Positions 49,439 to 61,728 of a stretch of 64,000 nt of DNA are shown piece after piece. The notes under the pieces are model-generated. The model saw nothing but the letters and a program-made list of their open reading frames with translations. It was not told the origin of the DNA and searched no databases. Positions within the stretch are counted from its first letter, which is position 1, and every line of letters starts with the position of its first letter. Where the stretch lies: the NCBI GenBank assembly GCA_023055505.1, contig JALIRH010000013.1, positions 5,022,001 through 5,086,000 on the forward strand, in the 5' to 3' direction. Source of the DNA: Callipepla californica brunnescens. Its lineage: Eukaryota > Chordata > Aves > Galliformes > Odontophoridae. A program made the position numbers and the translations under genes.

Positions 49439-50436
49439 GTATATATTTCAGTAGCATACAAATGGAGGAAACAATACCAGCCCCAAAGGATTAAGGCTTA
49501 AGAAAAAATAAAAAGATTAAAAATGCATACACGTGGGAAGAAGTTGTCATATGGCAAACCATCAGCAAAATTAGTCCTAATGGTATATATCTTTCTGCTG
49601 AGGATCTTAACAGTGTGCTAAAAGTTCAGAGGTACACCTTGAACTGAACTTATGTCCACAGCCCATAAAGTCACGTTACCACTCACATTTCCAACTAACT
49701 CAATTAATCAGTGAATATTTTTCCCCTGCCAATCTCATTAGATGAATGCCTACAACAGACAGAAGGTGCACATGTATATCTGTGGCTGACCATTTCTCCT
49801 AGGAGTACATCACAATTCCAAAGACTCTTCTGGCTCCAAGCAGTTCCCTTACAAGCATAAACAAAAACTAATTTGTAGCTAAACACAAGTGTTGCCATCA
49901 GGTCTTAGTGGAGGATTCTGAATGCCATCTTTTTCTCCACATCGCCTGTGCAGTATACAAGGAGCAAGTCCAGCATGACTTTCAGACGAGAAAGTCTTCA
50001 CTTAATATGCATTGGGCATAAGCAAAGAGTACATCAGAAGTCATGAATAGAAGGATGCCTACCTTATGAATCCCATGTTCGCTTAGAAAAGAAGCAGGAA
50101 TCTCCCTGTCTCAGTTCCATGGAGGCAGAATCTCTCTGGACTGAAGTATGACTCTTAAAGCTAGAAAGCAAAATTAAAACAATGACATGAGTCAGTGATG
50201 AGATGTGACCGTTTTCAAGGCTGGGTGACAGCTAAGCATCAGGATCAGCATTTTGGATGGGTCTCTGTTCTTCATCTGGGAAAGAAGATGAACAGAATTT
50301 ACCTGTTCAATGGACAGCAGTAGGAACTATAGACAAAGCACGGAGATAATGAAATATCATCAGCCCTGAATAACTATGAAAACCTGGAATCTTACAAACT
50401 GAATATTAGTGTACAACAAGTTATATTTGCTTACAT

Positions 50437-50464
50437 GTGCTCAATCACCAGCTCAAGCCATGAC
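50437..50464 (+). repeat. 28-bp dispersed repeat, copy 2
   Basis: Twenty-seven of 28 bases are identical to 47661-47688, in the same orientation. The flanks differ within a few bases. Confidence 0.7.
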
Positions 50465-53400
50465 GTAACAGTCTCCCAACACGGTGACAATATTAAAAAA
50501 TAGTATTTTGTAGCTGAAAATTTGCTCCATCAATTAACTTTCTGTTGTGTTCTTTTCATCTGCTGCAGTTTTCATGGAAACAAATAGGAGGCATTACTTT
50601 TGGAGCAACCTACATAGTAAAAGCTATTGATGGAAAAGAGCTCAGTTATGTGCTGACTGCAATAGAGCCACAGGTGTTCTCAACTGACAGCAGGCAAAAA
50701 AGCAGCTTGAGATGCTGTGCTAGCACTGGTGGACTTGAGTTCTGCTTTTATCATAGCATCAGATCCTACAGCTACTGTGGGCCAGCTGTTTTTTATCAAG
50801 AAAAAAGAGGTAGCACAGCTCCCCTCTAGGATTACACTTAGCATGACAAGCTCATTTATTCCCAGCAGTTGTTTACCACTCTGTATCTCTCCCGCAGCAA
50901 GTGAGACAAAAGCAGAATTTGACTGTGGAATGGCTTAAACACTACAGTAGAAATGAAGCACAGGAGGACCCAGATTCTCTTCACAAACCAAATGCAAGAT
51001 TTGTGTGAGACCTCCAGCATCTTGTTTCTCTCCTGCACCTCAGCTGTCCTCTGCAGAAACCTGACATACCCAGATGCAGTGTTATATCCTGCTACTGATC
51101 CGTGTGAAGTATCAGTTGTGTGAGATCTCAGGACAAGAAGGGCTACAAATCATCAATCTGCAATTTTGCACATTTTCAGTGAGGAAACTGCCAGTCTCTT
51201 TTCGACCTGGTAAGAACATCCTACTGGAACCAGTTCTCAGCGACGATGGCAGTAAGAAGCTCAAATCACCAAAGCCTCACCATACACTTGCTGCCAAGTT
51301 TATAGCTTGAGAAGTGTAAAACTAAATTATCACAAAAATGTATTCAAGAACCGTTCAGGAGCCCCTGAGCTGTAAGGAAGCCATCAGTGCAGATCAGATT
51401 TATTATTATTTTGAGTAATCAGGGTTGGTGATGCAGAGTGGAAGAAATATGACAAGTTCAGGTTTACAGGAAGAGAACCCACTGAGGAGGCTGAGAGCAG
51501 CAGCACTGTAGCAGCTCAGCCAGGGCAGGCACTGCTCCCCTAAGGCATAGCATCCAGCCTGAGAGCCAGGAGGCACTTTGCTTCCTGCTTCTGCAGGGCC
51601 CTACCAGCCCACTGACACCCAGAGAAATTCACCCCTGCTCTGGCACACACTTGGAACAGTACCTAAAGGAGGAGAAAAAGGTAATAGGATTTTTTGAGTT
51701 CAGAGAATATTTTAGTGTATGCATATATACACACAATTGTGAACGTCTACATTTGTTATGTATTCAACTTACTGTGAGACTGTTCCCCTTAGTAACAGCG
51801 CTGAGAGCCACAGTCATCTCAGCAGTCACCTTACAAGAAAACACGTTTTGGACCTGGAGTATCTGGATTTATAAAGTCATCCTATTTTCACTACGTTTTT
51901 CATGTGTTTCGGAAAGCCAAACATGGAGTAATTTACTGCTTGTCTAGCATCTTTCATACCAAAAAGATTACAAAAATGTTTCACTGCCAATTACAGTTAA
52001 CCAGCTGGCATCAACCAGCCTCACTCAAAGGCAGCAGTGCTAATATGCTGGACTCGCACAAACTCAGATGAAAGATCTGAAAGTTCAATTACATGGCCTG
52101 AAGTCTCACCATCTTCCCACTAACCAAAGCCTTCTCAAGAAGAAGCATCTGAAAGCTGAATAGCTCAGCAAACACGCCTTGAAATGAAAGCCAGGTTGGC
52201 TTAGAAAAAAATATGTCATACAGCATATCCAGGAGCAGGACACAGAGATGAAAAAGCAGAAAGCTCTCCACCTTTAGCATCCTCAAAATAGCAAATACGG
52301 AGCAGGACAATGAGCACGGTTAGAGTCAGAAGATAAGAGAAATAGGCTGGGGCACCACAGCAGGGAGGTTTTTAAATGAGCACGATCATTTGTATTTGAC
52401 TTTGAAGAGAGAGGATATGAATACCCTTAGCCTGGTGTGGAGATATTTTTATTGCTTGACTTTTGCATGAACTTATCAAGCTAGTATTTGGACAGTAAAA
52501 ATACATTGCAGAGATATATCAGAACGTCTGTAGTGTGTCTGGCAGGGACTTGCAACTTCTCTGTTCCAAGCCTCAGGCAATAATGTCCTGGGTGACAAGT
52601 TTTTGTGTTGAAGCACGAAACATCCACTGGATTTATGCAATTCACAATGTTCATGTGCTGACTTCAAAATCCATGAAGTATATAGATGGTACTGAGATTC
52701 TTTTTCCCCCAAAAGAAAGGGTTATTCTTCTCTGAGAAGATGGCTGGAGCCACAGACAATGCATGATGCTTTGAAGCCTAAGCTTTAATTAGAGAGATAA
52801 AGAAACGCATGTCTTTTGTTAAAAGGGAAGGTTGTATTGAATGTGTGACAATGAAACCGCTTCCAGGACAACTGCTGGAGCTGTTCCTGCAAGGAGCTCT
52901 GGAGAAGGAAGATAAAGAGCTCAATCTTCACAAATACTGGCTTTTTGCCATCTTTGCACTTTTGTGACTCACCTCCTACTGATTTCAGTAGGAAACAGAA
53001 GCCTTCACTGTAAATAATGCTTCTCATGGAGTTTTATCAAGGGCATGATCCAGTGCTAAACCCAAAGTTAGTAAACTCTGTAAACTTAACAATGCCGAGG
53101 AAAGGAAGAGATCCTCACATGGAACCTTATGGGACTACTGCCACATGAATGAAATATTAAAATCCATGAAAGAGAAGGGGCCTTTGGAACAGAGCTGGTT
53201 TACTTCTCACAAGCTGCATTACAAACAGTTAAAAGAGAGAGTTCCTCATTTAATAGAGACCCATACAACAACATGCCAATCAATGTCTCACGCTTCACAT
53301 TTGAAACAAACCTTTGTCCGACACAGGCAGAGAACAGCTAAGCAGCACAATTCCTCCTTCTTCCCTGGCCAACAGCAACCAAACCCTAAATCCAGGGCAA

Positions 53401-54515
53401 AAAGTCCCAGCGAGCAGCACAATTAGCTTTGCACCAGAACACCTGTACATTTCCCACTCTAAGAGATCACAAGATCTGGGCAAATCCTTCCCCAGAGCAC
53501 TGATAAACAAGGATGAAATGACCCCCACTGCAGGAAAACATAAACAGGCAGAAGAGAACACAAAAGTCTTACTTTTAAAGTGACAGCCTATGTTTTCTAG
53601 CCTTCAGACTTCAAATAATAGATTTTCAAAAGCTGATGTCTAAAAGAACAAATAATGTCATCGACACAACTTGAAAAAAATAGTCTAAAAAATAATATAA
53701 CAGCTCAGCTAAGGACCAGCTTGGAAGTACAACCCCAGGGGAATCTGCTTCTTCATGAAATTTTGAAGATATGCATAAAACAGAAGCTTAGATTTTGTGC
53801 GTAGTATTGTGTGGAACAAAGCACCGGTAAAAAACACTTCAGCAGTACCCATTTACTGCTGGAAAGAGTAAGAACTGACAATACAGATGCTTAAAAAACA
53901 AGATAAGCCTGAACCTCAGCAAAATTCCTCTTCCCCTGGTGTTTTCCAGTTCACCTTCCTCACCTCAGGATCAGACCACCCCAGAAAGGATGCTCTTCTT
54001 CTTACATTAGGTACAGGAGCTTACTTCATGTAAGGATTCTTCTTTTCCGACCTGGAGACTCAACTTCAGAGCAAATTTGTTTGGAAGTGATGCTCCAGAT
54101 TGGCATTTATGAGGCTAAGGGGAGTTTCTAATAGCAGCTGCTGCTGCAAATTCTGGACAGAGCTGAGCTTCCCAGGATGCTAATGGCACCTGGGAGCAAA
54201 CCAGCATTACTGTTTCCAAAGTTGTTACTTCTCACACCTATCCCTCTCTGTCCCTGTGTGCTGAGCAGTTTCCATTCACCACAGGAGCCCCTGTGGTTAG
54301 GCAGTCCTTGAACCCAAAGCAGTGAGCTGGAACTGGGCATTTCCAGCAGAGCTAAACTGGTGCACAGACCGAATCCTGCCGACAAAAGCACCACGGATCG
54401 CTGTCATGCGGAGAGACAACACCAGGAGCTCAGTCTCAGCATCCTCAAGTTTGTTTAATTCTCACATGTAATTTCACTATTATTCACGATTCCTCCTGAT
54501 CTTGTAATTTTAAAG

Positions 54516-54537
54516 CAACAACAACAACAAAAAAAAA
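54516..54537 (+). repeat. (CAA)n with A tail
   Basis: Five CAA units run into an A run. Confidence 0.8.
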
Positions 54538-54595
54538 CCACTAAGCAAGATCAAGCCCATCAAAACCAAACAGAATATTTCAGCATGCTATCGCT

Positions 54596-54608
54596 CCCCC
54601 CCCCCCCC
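54596..54608 (+). repeat. Poly-C run (13)
   Basis: A single uninterrupted C run; long G/C homopolymers are uncommon here. Confidence 0.85.
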
Positions 54609-55179
54609 TTGTTTGCAAGTTAGTGCATCACTTGCAGCCTTGCTTTGATTTTCCTGACGTAAGGATCATCCAATTTGCTGCAATGCTGCACAAAATAAAT
54701 CAGTAACCTCTTAAAACAACAAAAAGAGGATATTTAATGAGTCAAAGACAATACTGTATTACCAAAGCAAAGATTAGAGGAACTGAATTGTTCCTTCGAA
54801 ATAAAATCTGAAAGCTTTACAGAGACCAAGGAAAAAAACAAGCCATATGTTAAGAAAATATAATTACTCCGACCATAGAAGTACTGATTTTATCAGTAGA
54901 AAACATAGCGGGGCTTTTTGAGAGAACACCACTGAATGAAAGCCAGGGAAGCAAAACCCAGATGAAAGGAAGAAAAAGAAGAGACAGATGAAAGAAAAGA
55001 TGAGAGCTGAGTGAGAAACAGGAGGGTCATCTCCTTCATCTAGACTCACTGACTTCACTGTTCAGAAACAAAAGCAGCGACTGTTCTTCCCAAAATTGTC
55101 TCTAAGGACTCTGTGGCCCATTTGACGATCTAAAAACATACATGTATATGATCTGAAGAAAAAAACTAGATTTTTTAAT

Positions 55180-55720
55180 GTCACTCAGCAGCAGCTCTGC
55201 AGCTGGGGATTTCTGTTCATAGAATGATCTGAATTTTTTCCTGCTCTAGTTATTTCATTACAACCATAGGATTTATTACATGGTAATTCCCTGAGCTCTT
55301 ATAAATCTATTTGTTGCTTTGTTTGCTGTTTTTTTTTTTCCCCTTTTCCTATGATTCCAGTCTGGAAACAAATTTTCCATATAAAATTTAATCTATTGTA
55401 TCTCACTTCTGCATAATCAGATCATTAAAATGCATTGCTAATATGTAAATCTGAGCTAACCTCATTACCATAATTATGCTCCATAATTACTGAATAAACA
55501 AGCATTTTAGGAGTTTTGAAGTCTGCTGAGAATGCTTTTTGACTTTGGGAGTGGCTTTAATTACGTGCTCCCTAATCATTATGATAAACTTTTGTGGCAG
55601 CTCTGTTACGTGACCATTTTAAACACTGCTCCTAATCTGAACGGCAAGGACCAAAGGTGCATGTACTGAAAGCATGTCAGACAGCATCCCTCAGTCACAG
55701 CCCAAGAGCCACGCTCCACA
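55180..55720. promoter_or_regulatory. Strong candidate conserved non-coding regulatory element
   Basis: Complex, non-repetitive AT-rich sequence with three TAATTA cores (55471-55476, 55484-55489, 55558-55563), many ATTA/TAAT half-sites (for example ATCATTAAAATGC near 55421 and CCTAATCATTATGATAA near 55571) and a TTACGTG word near 55561, with no open frame. Such spacing of homeodomain sites is typical of deeply conserved developmental enhancers. An 11-base T run at 55329-55339 lies inside. This is inference from composition. Confidence 0.36.
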
Positions 55721-58700
55721 TGAATTAGTATTCTTATTTAATTTACAGACACTACTTTGCTAACAAGCCTTACAATACTTTAAAGAATGACAGAGAATGC
55801 GCCTAATGTTGCCTTTTCCTCTGGAAGGAGAATTAGTGAGCAAACATCTCTGTGTGTGGCCTAAGTTTATTGAATAGAAAGTATTCTGCAACAGCACACC
55901 CATGAACTTTACACCTGCACTGCATGGATGCCTGATCAAACAGCTTTTTACACACGATGCCTACTAAGTGTTTTTTTTAAAGAGTTTGTTTGTAAGTTTT
56001 TTAATATACTTCTAAATGAGGCATAGGGTAAACACTGAAGCTAATAAACCTTTGCCAATGTATGAAAGATTCAGCCCATTACCTTTAGAAAGCATCACGA
56101 GCAGAATCCCGCTGGCTTCCTCAACTCTGTTACATCTTTAGTAAGAAGCAGATAGCTCCATGACTACTGTTGCCAGAAGATGTCTCATCTTAACCTAAAC
56201 AGAAAATGGAAACTTTCACTCTTTGCAGGGCCCCAGGAAAAAAAAATCCAAAACCTATGGTAGACAGGTAGTCGAGTGTTTCAGAAATGAAATGACCTGG
56301 CAACACTTGGGTGTCCTTGGCCCAGAGAGCTGTGAACAAAAAAACCCACTGAGCTTTTCTCCTTTTACATGAGATTTTGTGTAGGAGACTTAATTAAAAT
56401 TTTTGTCAGAGCGTAAGAAGGTCAATAAGACTGAGCCATACAAATTTTCAGGGTGAAAATTATAAAAGGTGTTTGACCTATGTATTAAAAGAAAAAAAAA
56501 GTCAAGCATATAAAGTGTAGTAGGCATAATAACTTACTGCTATAAAAGAAAACTCCATGGCTCTCCAAAGGACAACAGAAAATATAAAACCCACACGTTA
56601 TTTTAGCCATTATTCTGGAGTTTCAGGGCTGCTCTGTTGTCAGCTTATTTCCTAATAACAAACAAGAGAAAGTGACAGAAAATTTCCCTGCTCTTTCAGA
56701 GGGCAGCTCTCTTTTACTAGTCCTTTGTAATAACACCTCTCAGCAGCCCAGCCTCTACATATTCAGTCCCTCATGTCTTCTTCCCTGGAAACTGAACTAG
56801 AAAGGAAGCTCAAATTAGATTCAGGTAGTGATGAACATTACCATTTTGGTGAGCTGAAGCTTGTCAAGCCCTCTTATCCTTTCAGTGAACATCACATTAC
56901 CCTACCATTGGACAAAGATTTGATGTGAAATTACACTTCACTGTGCATTTAAAGGACAGACAGACTGTTTTATCTTAGATGGGAGAAGAAAGAGCAGACC
57001 TTCATAGGAAAGAAAAAAGGATTATTCATGTTCACGGACGACAGCGTCACCTCACAGGCAAACACCAGCCCTTCTCTATGTATGGATTTTGTATCCTTCT
57101 GCACAATCTTTTTTTGAGAGTGTTGGGAAGTGACAGGAGTAAACTTCAGTGAAATAAATCATTCGGTCTTAAGGAATTCAAGACAAAGAATAAAAAGAAA
57201 CTCAAGTGTTTCAGGAAATGCATATTCAGGGAAACATTTTAACCTAGAAATCTGCCACAAGAAAATGGTTTGGGAATATGAAATAACATTCAAGCTACAT
57301 TTAAATTTCTATCGATCCCATTAAATCTGGAGTCCATCCTTTCCATACAGAGCAATTTCCAGTGCAGAATAGGCAGTAAAAGGAAAAAAATGATCACAGC
57401 TTTACTCGTCAGGAAAATCTGAGCACAACAGCAGCCTGCAAGCCCAGCCCAAGAATGACACTGAATAGTAAATAAATGCCTCTCATTTCTGTAGGGACCT
57501 CCAGTACAGAATCTGGAAATAAAGTATCCATTTATCAAACTTCACTAATGAAGTGACAGGGGTACACACATCCTCTGGGTTTAAAGAAATAAAAAAAACT
57601 GTGTAAAGATATGTGGCTACATTGATTTTTGGGGAGAGAATGGCAAAATAACTAATTTCAAGTCTTTCTTATAGTTCTTTTCGGACCTCCCATTATCCCT
57701 TTTTTCTGCAACCCAAGTCTTTGATACTGCACTGTGTCATAACTTTAACATGTTTTGGTCCCTCCATCACCCAAGTGGAAAGCAGGTTTGACACCGCTAT
57801 TTCCTCCTGCTGCCTCACCAAGCCCAGACCCCTAAGCAGCCCAGATCATTCCTGACACGATGCAGGTTTTTAAAAAGAAATCAGAATCCCCATGATGAAA
57901 GTAAGCCGAGCCTGCCAGGGCATGGCCATATCCCAGAAGTCAGTACCAGTACAGGAGACTCAAAGCAAGGCCCGTCTCCTTCGCCTGCTTGCTACAGGGC
58001 CTCACCCACAGCAGCACAGCAGCTCCTGGTGCAAGGAAGGAAGGAAGGAGCAGAAGGACGAAGAGCTTGCCCTGTTTTGAGAGAAGGGGCTCAGGACTTT
58101 ACAGAGCTGCCCGCTCCACTGTTTAGGAAGAGGTCTTCACCCAAGAACAAAACCTACATGGACTCTAAGGAAAGGACAAGGAACAAAACCCAAATGCCTC
58201 AATGCATCGTCATAGTTGACAGATCCATGTATTTCAGAGTTCAGTTTCACAGGAAACTGATTAAACCTTCAAAGCTGCTGGGAAAAGCTGTCCCACTGAG
58301 TCAGGAAATGAGTGGGCAGTGCTGGAATCTTTCTCCTCCCTTCTCCTGTTTGCTTAGTCTGCTAAAGGAGTTTTCAGGACCATACTCATCTCTGAAATGC
58401 TATCCCTGTGTCACAACGACTTCATACAGGCTGTACGTTTGACAGCTTTTCTGTCACAGATAAGAAGCAGGCATGACAGCAAGCACTATCATACCATATG
58501 CTTCATTTTCTTAAGTGAAAAAATTGTGCTGATTCATCAGTAAAAACAGCTATTTCCTCAAACTGCAAAGCTTGCTTTCACTAGGTGTCGATACGACAAG
58601 ACACCAAACCAAGATGGGCCATTCCTTTCCCTCTGTCAGCTGATTTGCACTGCCAGAAAAGCAAAAAGGGACTCTGCTCAGTCAAGGTGACTGCATGGTG

Positions 58701-59949
58701 CTCTGCTGCCATAGCACTTTCCATCACGTCTGTCTCTCCCACAGGGAGAAAGGAAAGGATCTGCGTGACATACCATGGTGCCAACTCAGACCTTCTCACA
58801 TCTCTCCATTAACTGCAGCAGGTACGTTTCCCAAATACCATGAATCACACAGCGAAGAATCACGAGCTGCGCTGATCACTTCTTTTGCCTGCAACTCAGT
58901 AGAAATGTACTCCTTGCAACTGGCACTCAGTGACTGGCTGCAGGATGAGACAAGTGGAGGGAGCTTCCCATTGGCCTGGTGACTGCAGTAAGGCGATGCT
59001 CAGTCTCAAATTCAGTTTGAAATGTTCTGTTTCATTGAGTCTCTCAGCTGACTTCACTTTTTTTTCTTTGTTTTTAAATAAATCCACACACACAAAAAGA
59101 AGAGTGAAGTGACCCTTCTGTTCTAGATCTCTCTACACATTTCCTAAAGCATTTTCTCAAGGCAGAAGAGTGGTTACTGTACTCTGCACGTGCTTGCGAC
59201 ACTTGGCTTCAAAGAAAGAACTGCAAACTCCTCTTTCTGAAGCAAAACAGTTAATTACACTAAGCTAGTTAATAGCCTTTCATCATCAAGGACTGGTTCT
59301 TCCACACACACAGGGACAGAATCCATTTATTTTTATGTATATCCTTTAATTTATCTTTCTCCTACCAGCTGTATGATAATTTATTCTCCGTCACTGTTCT
59401 CAACTCATGAGTTCATTTAAATTGTGATAGCAGGAGAAATACGTTAACAGTTTCCAGAGAATAAAATCTTTCTTGAAAATGGAATCCAGCACTTTACTTT
59501 TACAAATACAGAATTTACACATTTGCACTCAGCTTAATTAATTAAATCCATACGGGAATTACCCAAGCAGCGCTGTATGGCAGAGTATGTTTGCTGATAC
59601 CTAATTATCGTCAATTCAGGCAGAACAAAGAAGACAGAAAATGAGCTCAATATAAGAGGTGTGTTGGGATTGGCCAAGGAGTGAGCAGAGCAGCCCCAAG
59701 CCAACAGCTGCTGCTCTGAGGTCTCAGGGCTGTGACCTCTCAAGCTAAGGCAGCCACGAGGAACAGCCACTGCCCTTTTTGCCATCTTCCCCTGCACGCA
59801 CATCCCACATCCTCTTCTACGTCATACACTGCTACAAGCAACGCTTTCTCAGCACGCAAAAGCAACAGCCTCTCCTCTCTTTTACCGTTCTTGCAAAGCA
59901 GTTCTCCTCCCTCAGCCAGCAGTGTGCAGCAGGGGTGCTGAGCTGCCCT
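55721..59949. other. Unique non-coding stretch
   Basis: No gene recognised; the longest open frame is 137 codons at 58029-58442 and has no domain. An AT-rich, conserved-looking patch lies at about 56,380-56,690. A (GGAA)n tract is at 58034-58049. Confidence 0.4.
58034..58049 (+). repeat. (AAGG)n simple repeat
   Basis: About four AAGG units; these also form GGAA ETS cores. Confidence 0.75.
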
Positions 59950-60005
59950 CACGGCCGCCATGCTGCGGAGCTCGGCCTTCCCGCCCTGTGGTGTGGCGGC
60001 ACGCT
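59950..60005 (-). promoter_or_regulatory. CpG-dense pocket with YY1-like motif over a minus-strand ATG
   Basis: Seven CpGs lie within about 52 bp (59952-60003), the densest spot in the window. The plus-strand word GCCGCCATGCTG at 59954-59965 resembles the YY1 motif found at the start of many TATA-less genes. On the minus strand it contains an ATG at 59961-59959 in strong context (AGCATGG). That ATG opens a frame reading MAAVRAAQHP that runs 73 codons to about 59740; the frame itself is longer upstream (111 codons from 60075). No splice donor or known domain is seen. It could be a relic promoter/first exon, a fragment of an unlisted GC-rich repeat, or chance. Confidence 0.22.
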
Positions 60006-60595
60006 GGGCTGCTTTTTCAAACCAACATTTCCACTCCTTCTTTCCCCTCAGCACCTTCTGTGTCATTAGGAGCACTTAGAAGGTAGCAAGTGAGGAAAAA
60101 GCTATCGGATTCTTGGGTAAAAGAGCCACCTGGCAGAACTGCTTCCTGTACAATGGCCTTTCAGAGCACGGCAGTGCCAAGCAGACAGCTGTGGAGATGG
60201 CACACAGCTCCTGAGCAGCAGTAAAGACTGGAGGGACAAACTGATGGAGAGGCCTGCCAGGCTGAGAGCAGCCGGCCTCCCACTGCAGGGCTGCAGGGAA
60301 GCTGCTGGTACGAGCAAATAAGTGAAAGAAAACTGAAAAAAAAATGTTAGGAAAAGATACACATCCACAATCCATCGCAGCAATCATTATTATTGATTTC
60401 ACCACTGTCTTTGAGGGATGAATCTATTACAGGAACAAATACTTGGCAAAATTACAAAGAAACACGCTTTCCCATAAGCATCTATAGACAATTGCCCATC
60501 TCTGTTTGTTTGTTATAACTCTCAAGACTCAGCCACTATGTGGAAAAAACATTTCAATATCGACATCCCCCTTAAGCAAACATGTAGTTAAGGAG

Positions 60596-60606
60596 AAAAA
60601 AAAAAA
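60596..60606 (+). repeat. Poly-A run (11)
   Basis: Homopolymer. Confidence 0.75.
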
Positions 60607-60919
60607 TAAAAAAGAGAAAGTATAAAGTGAATTCTTCTAATTCTCTTCCGGGACAAACAGATAGGCTTTCATGGCAGCACTGGGTGGAAACATTCTGCTC
60701 CCAATAAGAAGAAACTGATATGCAGAAGTCAATAACCCAGTGGAGAAAAATATATTCCACGTTGTGTACAGAAAATTATCTCAGTCCTCTTGTTCACCTG
60801 TCACACCCTTGCTCATAAACTGTTAATTCAGTAAAGCTCTTCAAGGTCAAAGGTATCTCAGGTTTAAAATTACAGTATTGATCAGCCTGCTTTGTCTAGA
60901 ATTGGTTTGTCTTTTTAAG

Positions 60920-60943
60920 TAAAAGAGATGCAAATCTCTTTTA
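60920..60943. promoter_or_regulatory. Perfect inverted repeat centred on an octamer (POU) site
   Basis: Arms TAAAAGAGAT (60920-60929) and ATCTCTTTTA (60934-60943) pair perfectly around GCAA. The centre spells ATGCAAAT (60928-60935), the classical POU/Oct octamer. A CATATG E-box follows at 60945-60950. Binding is inferred only from the motif. Confidence 0.35.
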
Positions 60944-61686
60944 TCATATGTGTCTTAGGTGGTTTTCCTCCTGTCTAAAAATGTGGCTGTAAAGTCACGT
61001 GCCACAACTAACTCAGAAAGAAGCTATCACGTACAACTTGGTGGCTTCCACAATGGCTCCGTCTCACTCAAAGCACAGTTACACACTTACATGAAGCAAA
61101 ATGTTCACCGTTAGTTATTACACAATTAAATGACATAGCTGACCTAAGAAACGCAAGAGGCCTTTTTTCAGTTCAGCTCTATGTACCAGACCAAAATGTA
61201 AAAGCATTTTCTTTCATATACTCCAGGATCAAGCTCCTGGGGTTTTTCAGGTTAAATAGGTAATTTTTGAAGTTCTGTTTGTATATAATAGAAAATTGCT
61301 GCACTTTACTGTAATTCTTGCTTCTCCAAAATGCAGTGTCAGTAAAGCAGGGCTGGTACTAACACAGAAGTAGGCAGTAGCACAGGCCCACCGAGCACTG
61401 CCATGGACATCAGCTTAAATACAATTATGGAAAACCTCTAAGGAATTTCATAAAACAAAATGGGCTTTTTTAAAACCAACGATTTAGAGCAAGAGTATTT
61501 TTCTTCTAACTAGTACTATCCGGTTCAAGAACCAAAAGAGAATGAAATAGCTTTGAAAATTCCATCTGCTTTCAGAATTACCTCTATAAATCCTTCTTAG
61601 GACCAGTCTTAGCCAAAACCTTTCTCAAGTACCCAAGTTTAAACATATGACTTGCACTACCCCAGTTCCTCAGAACACTTCAGCAG

Positions 61687-61728
61687 GTGTTAATCTTAAG
61701 CATGTGTTAATTTTAAGCACGTGCTTAA
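61687..61728. repeat. 17-bp tandem repeat ending in a 16-bp E-box palindrome
   Basis: GTGTTAATCTTAAGCAT (61687-61703) and GTGTTAATTTTAAGCAC (61704-61720) match at 15 of 17 positions; a partial third unit (GTGCTTAAG) follows. The last junction creates a perfect palindrome TTAAGCACGTGCTTAA (61713-61728) with CACGTG at 61718-61723. Confidence 0.75.

Larger units (their letters stand above)
47891..55179. other. Unique non-coding stretch
   Basis: No gene is supported. It holds a TA/GA microsatellite (48022), an A run (49426), the second 28-bp repeat copy (50437), a GC-richer patch near 51,470-51,640, a perfect 8-bp-arm hairpin at 54278-54297, a CAA tract and a 13-base C run near 54,516-54,608, and a purine-rich patch near 54,900-55,030. 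Confidence 0.4.

Noticed and set aside
54278..54297. Hairpin with 8-bp arms ACCACAGG and CCTGTGGT and loop AGCC
   Set aside because: The stem is perfect but too short for a microRNA precursor, and it has neither the T-run of an RNA polymerase III terminator nor any transcript evidence.
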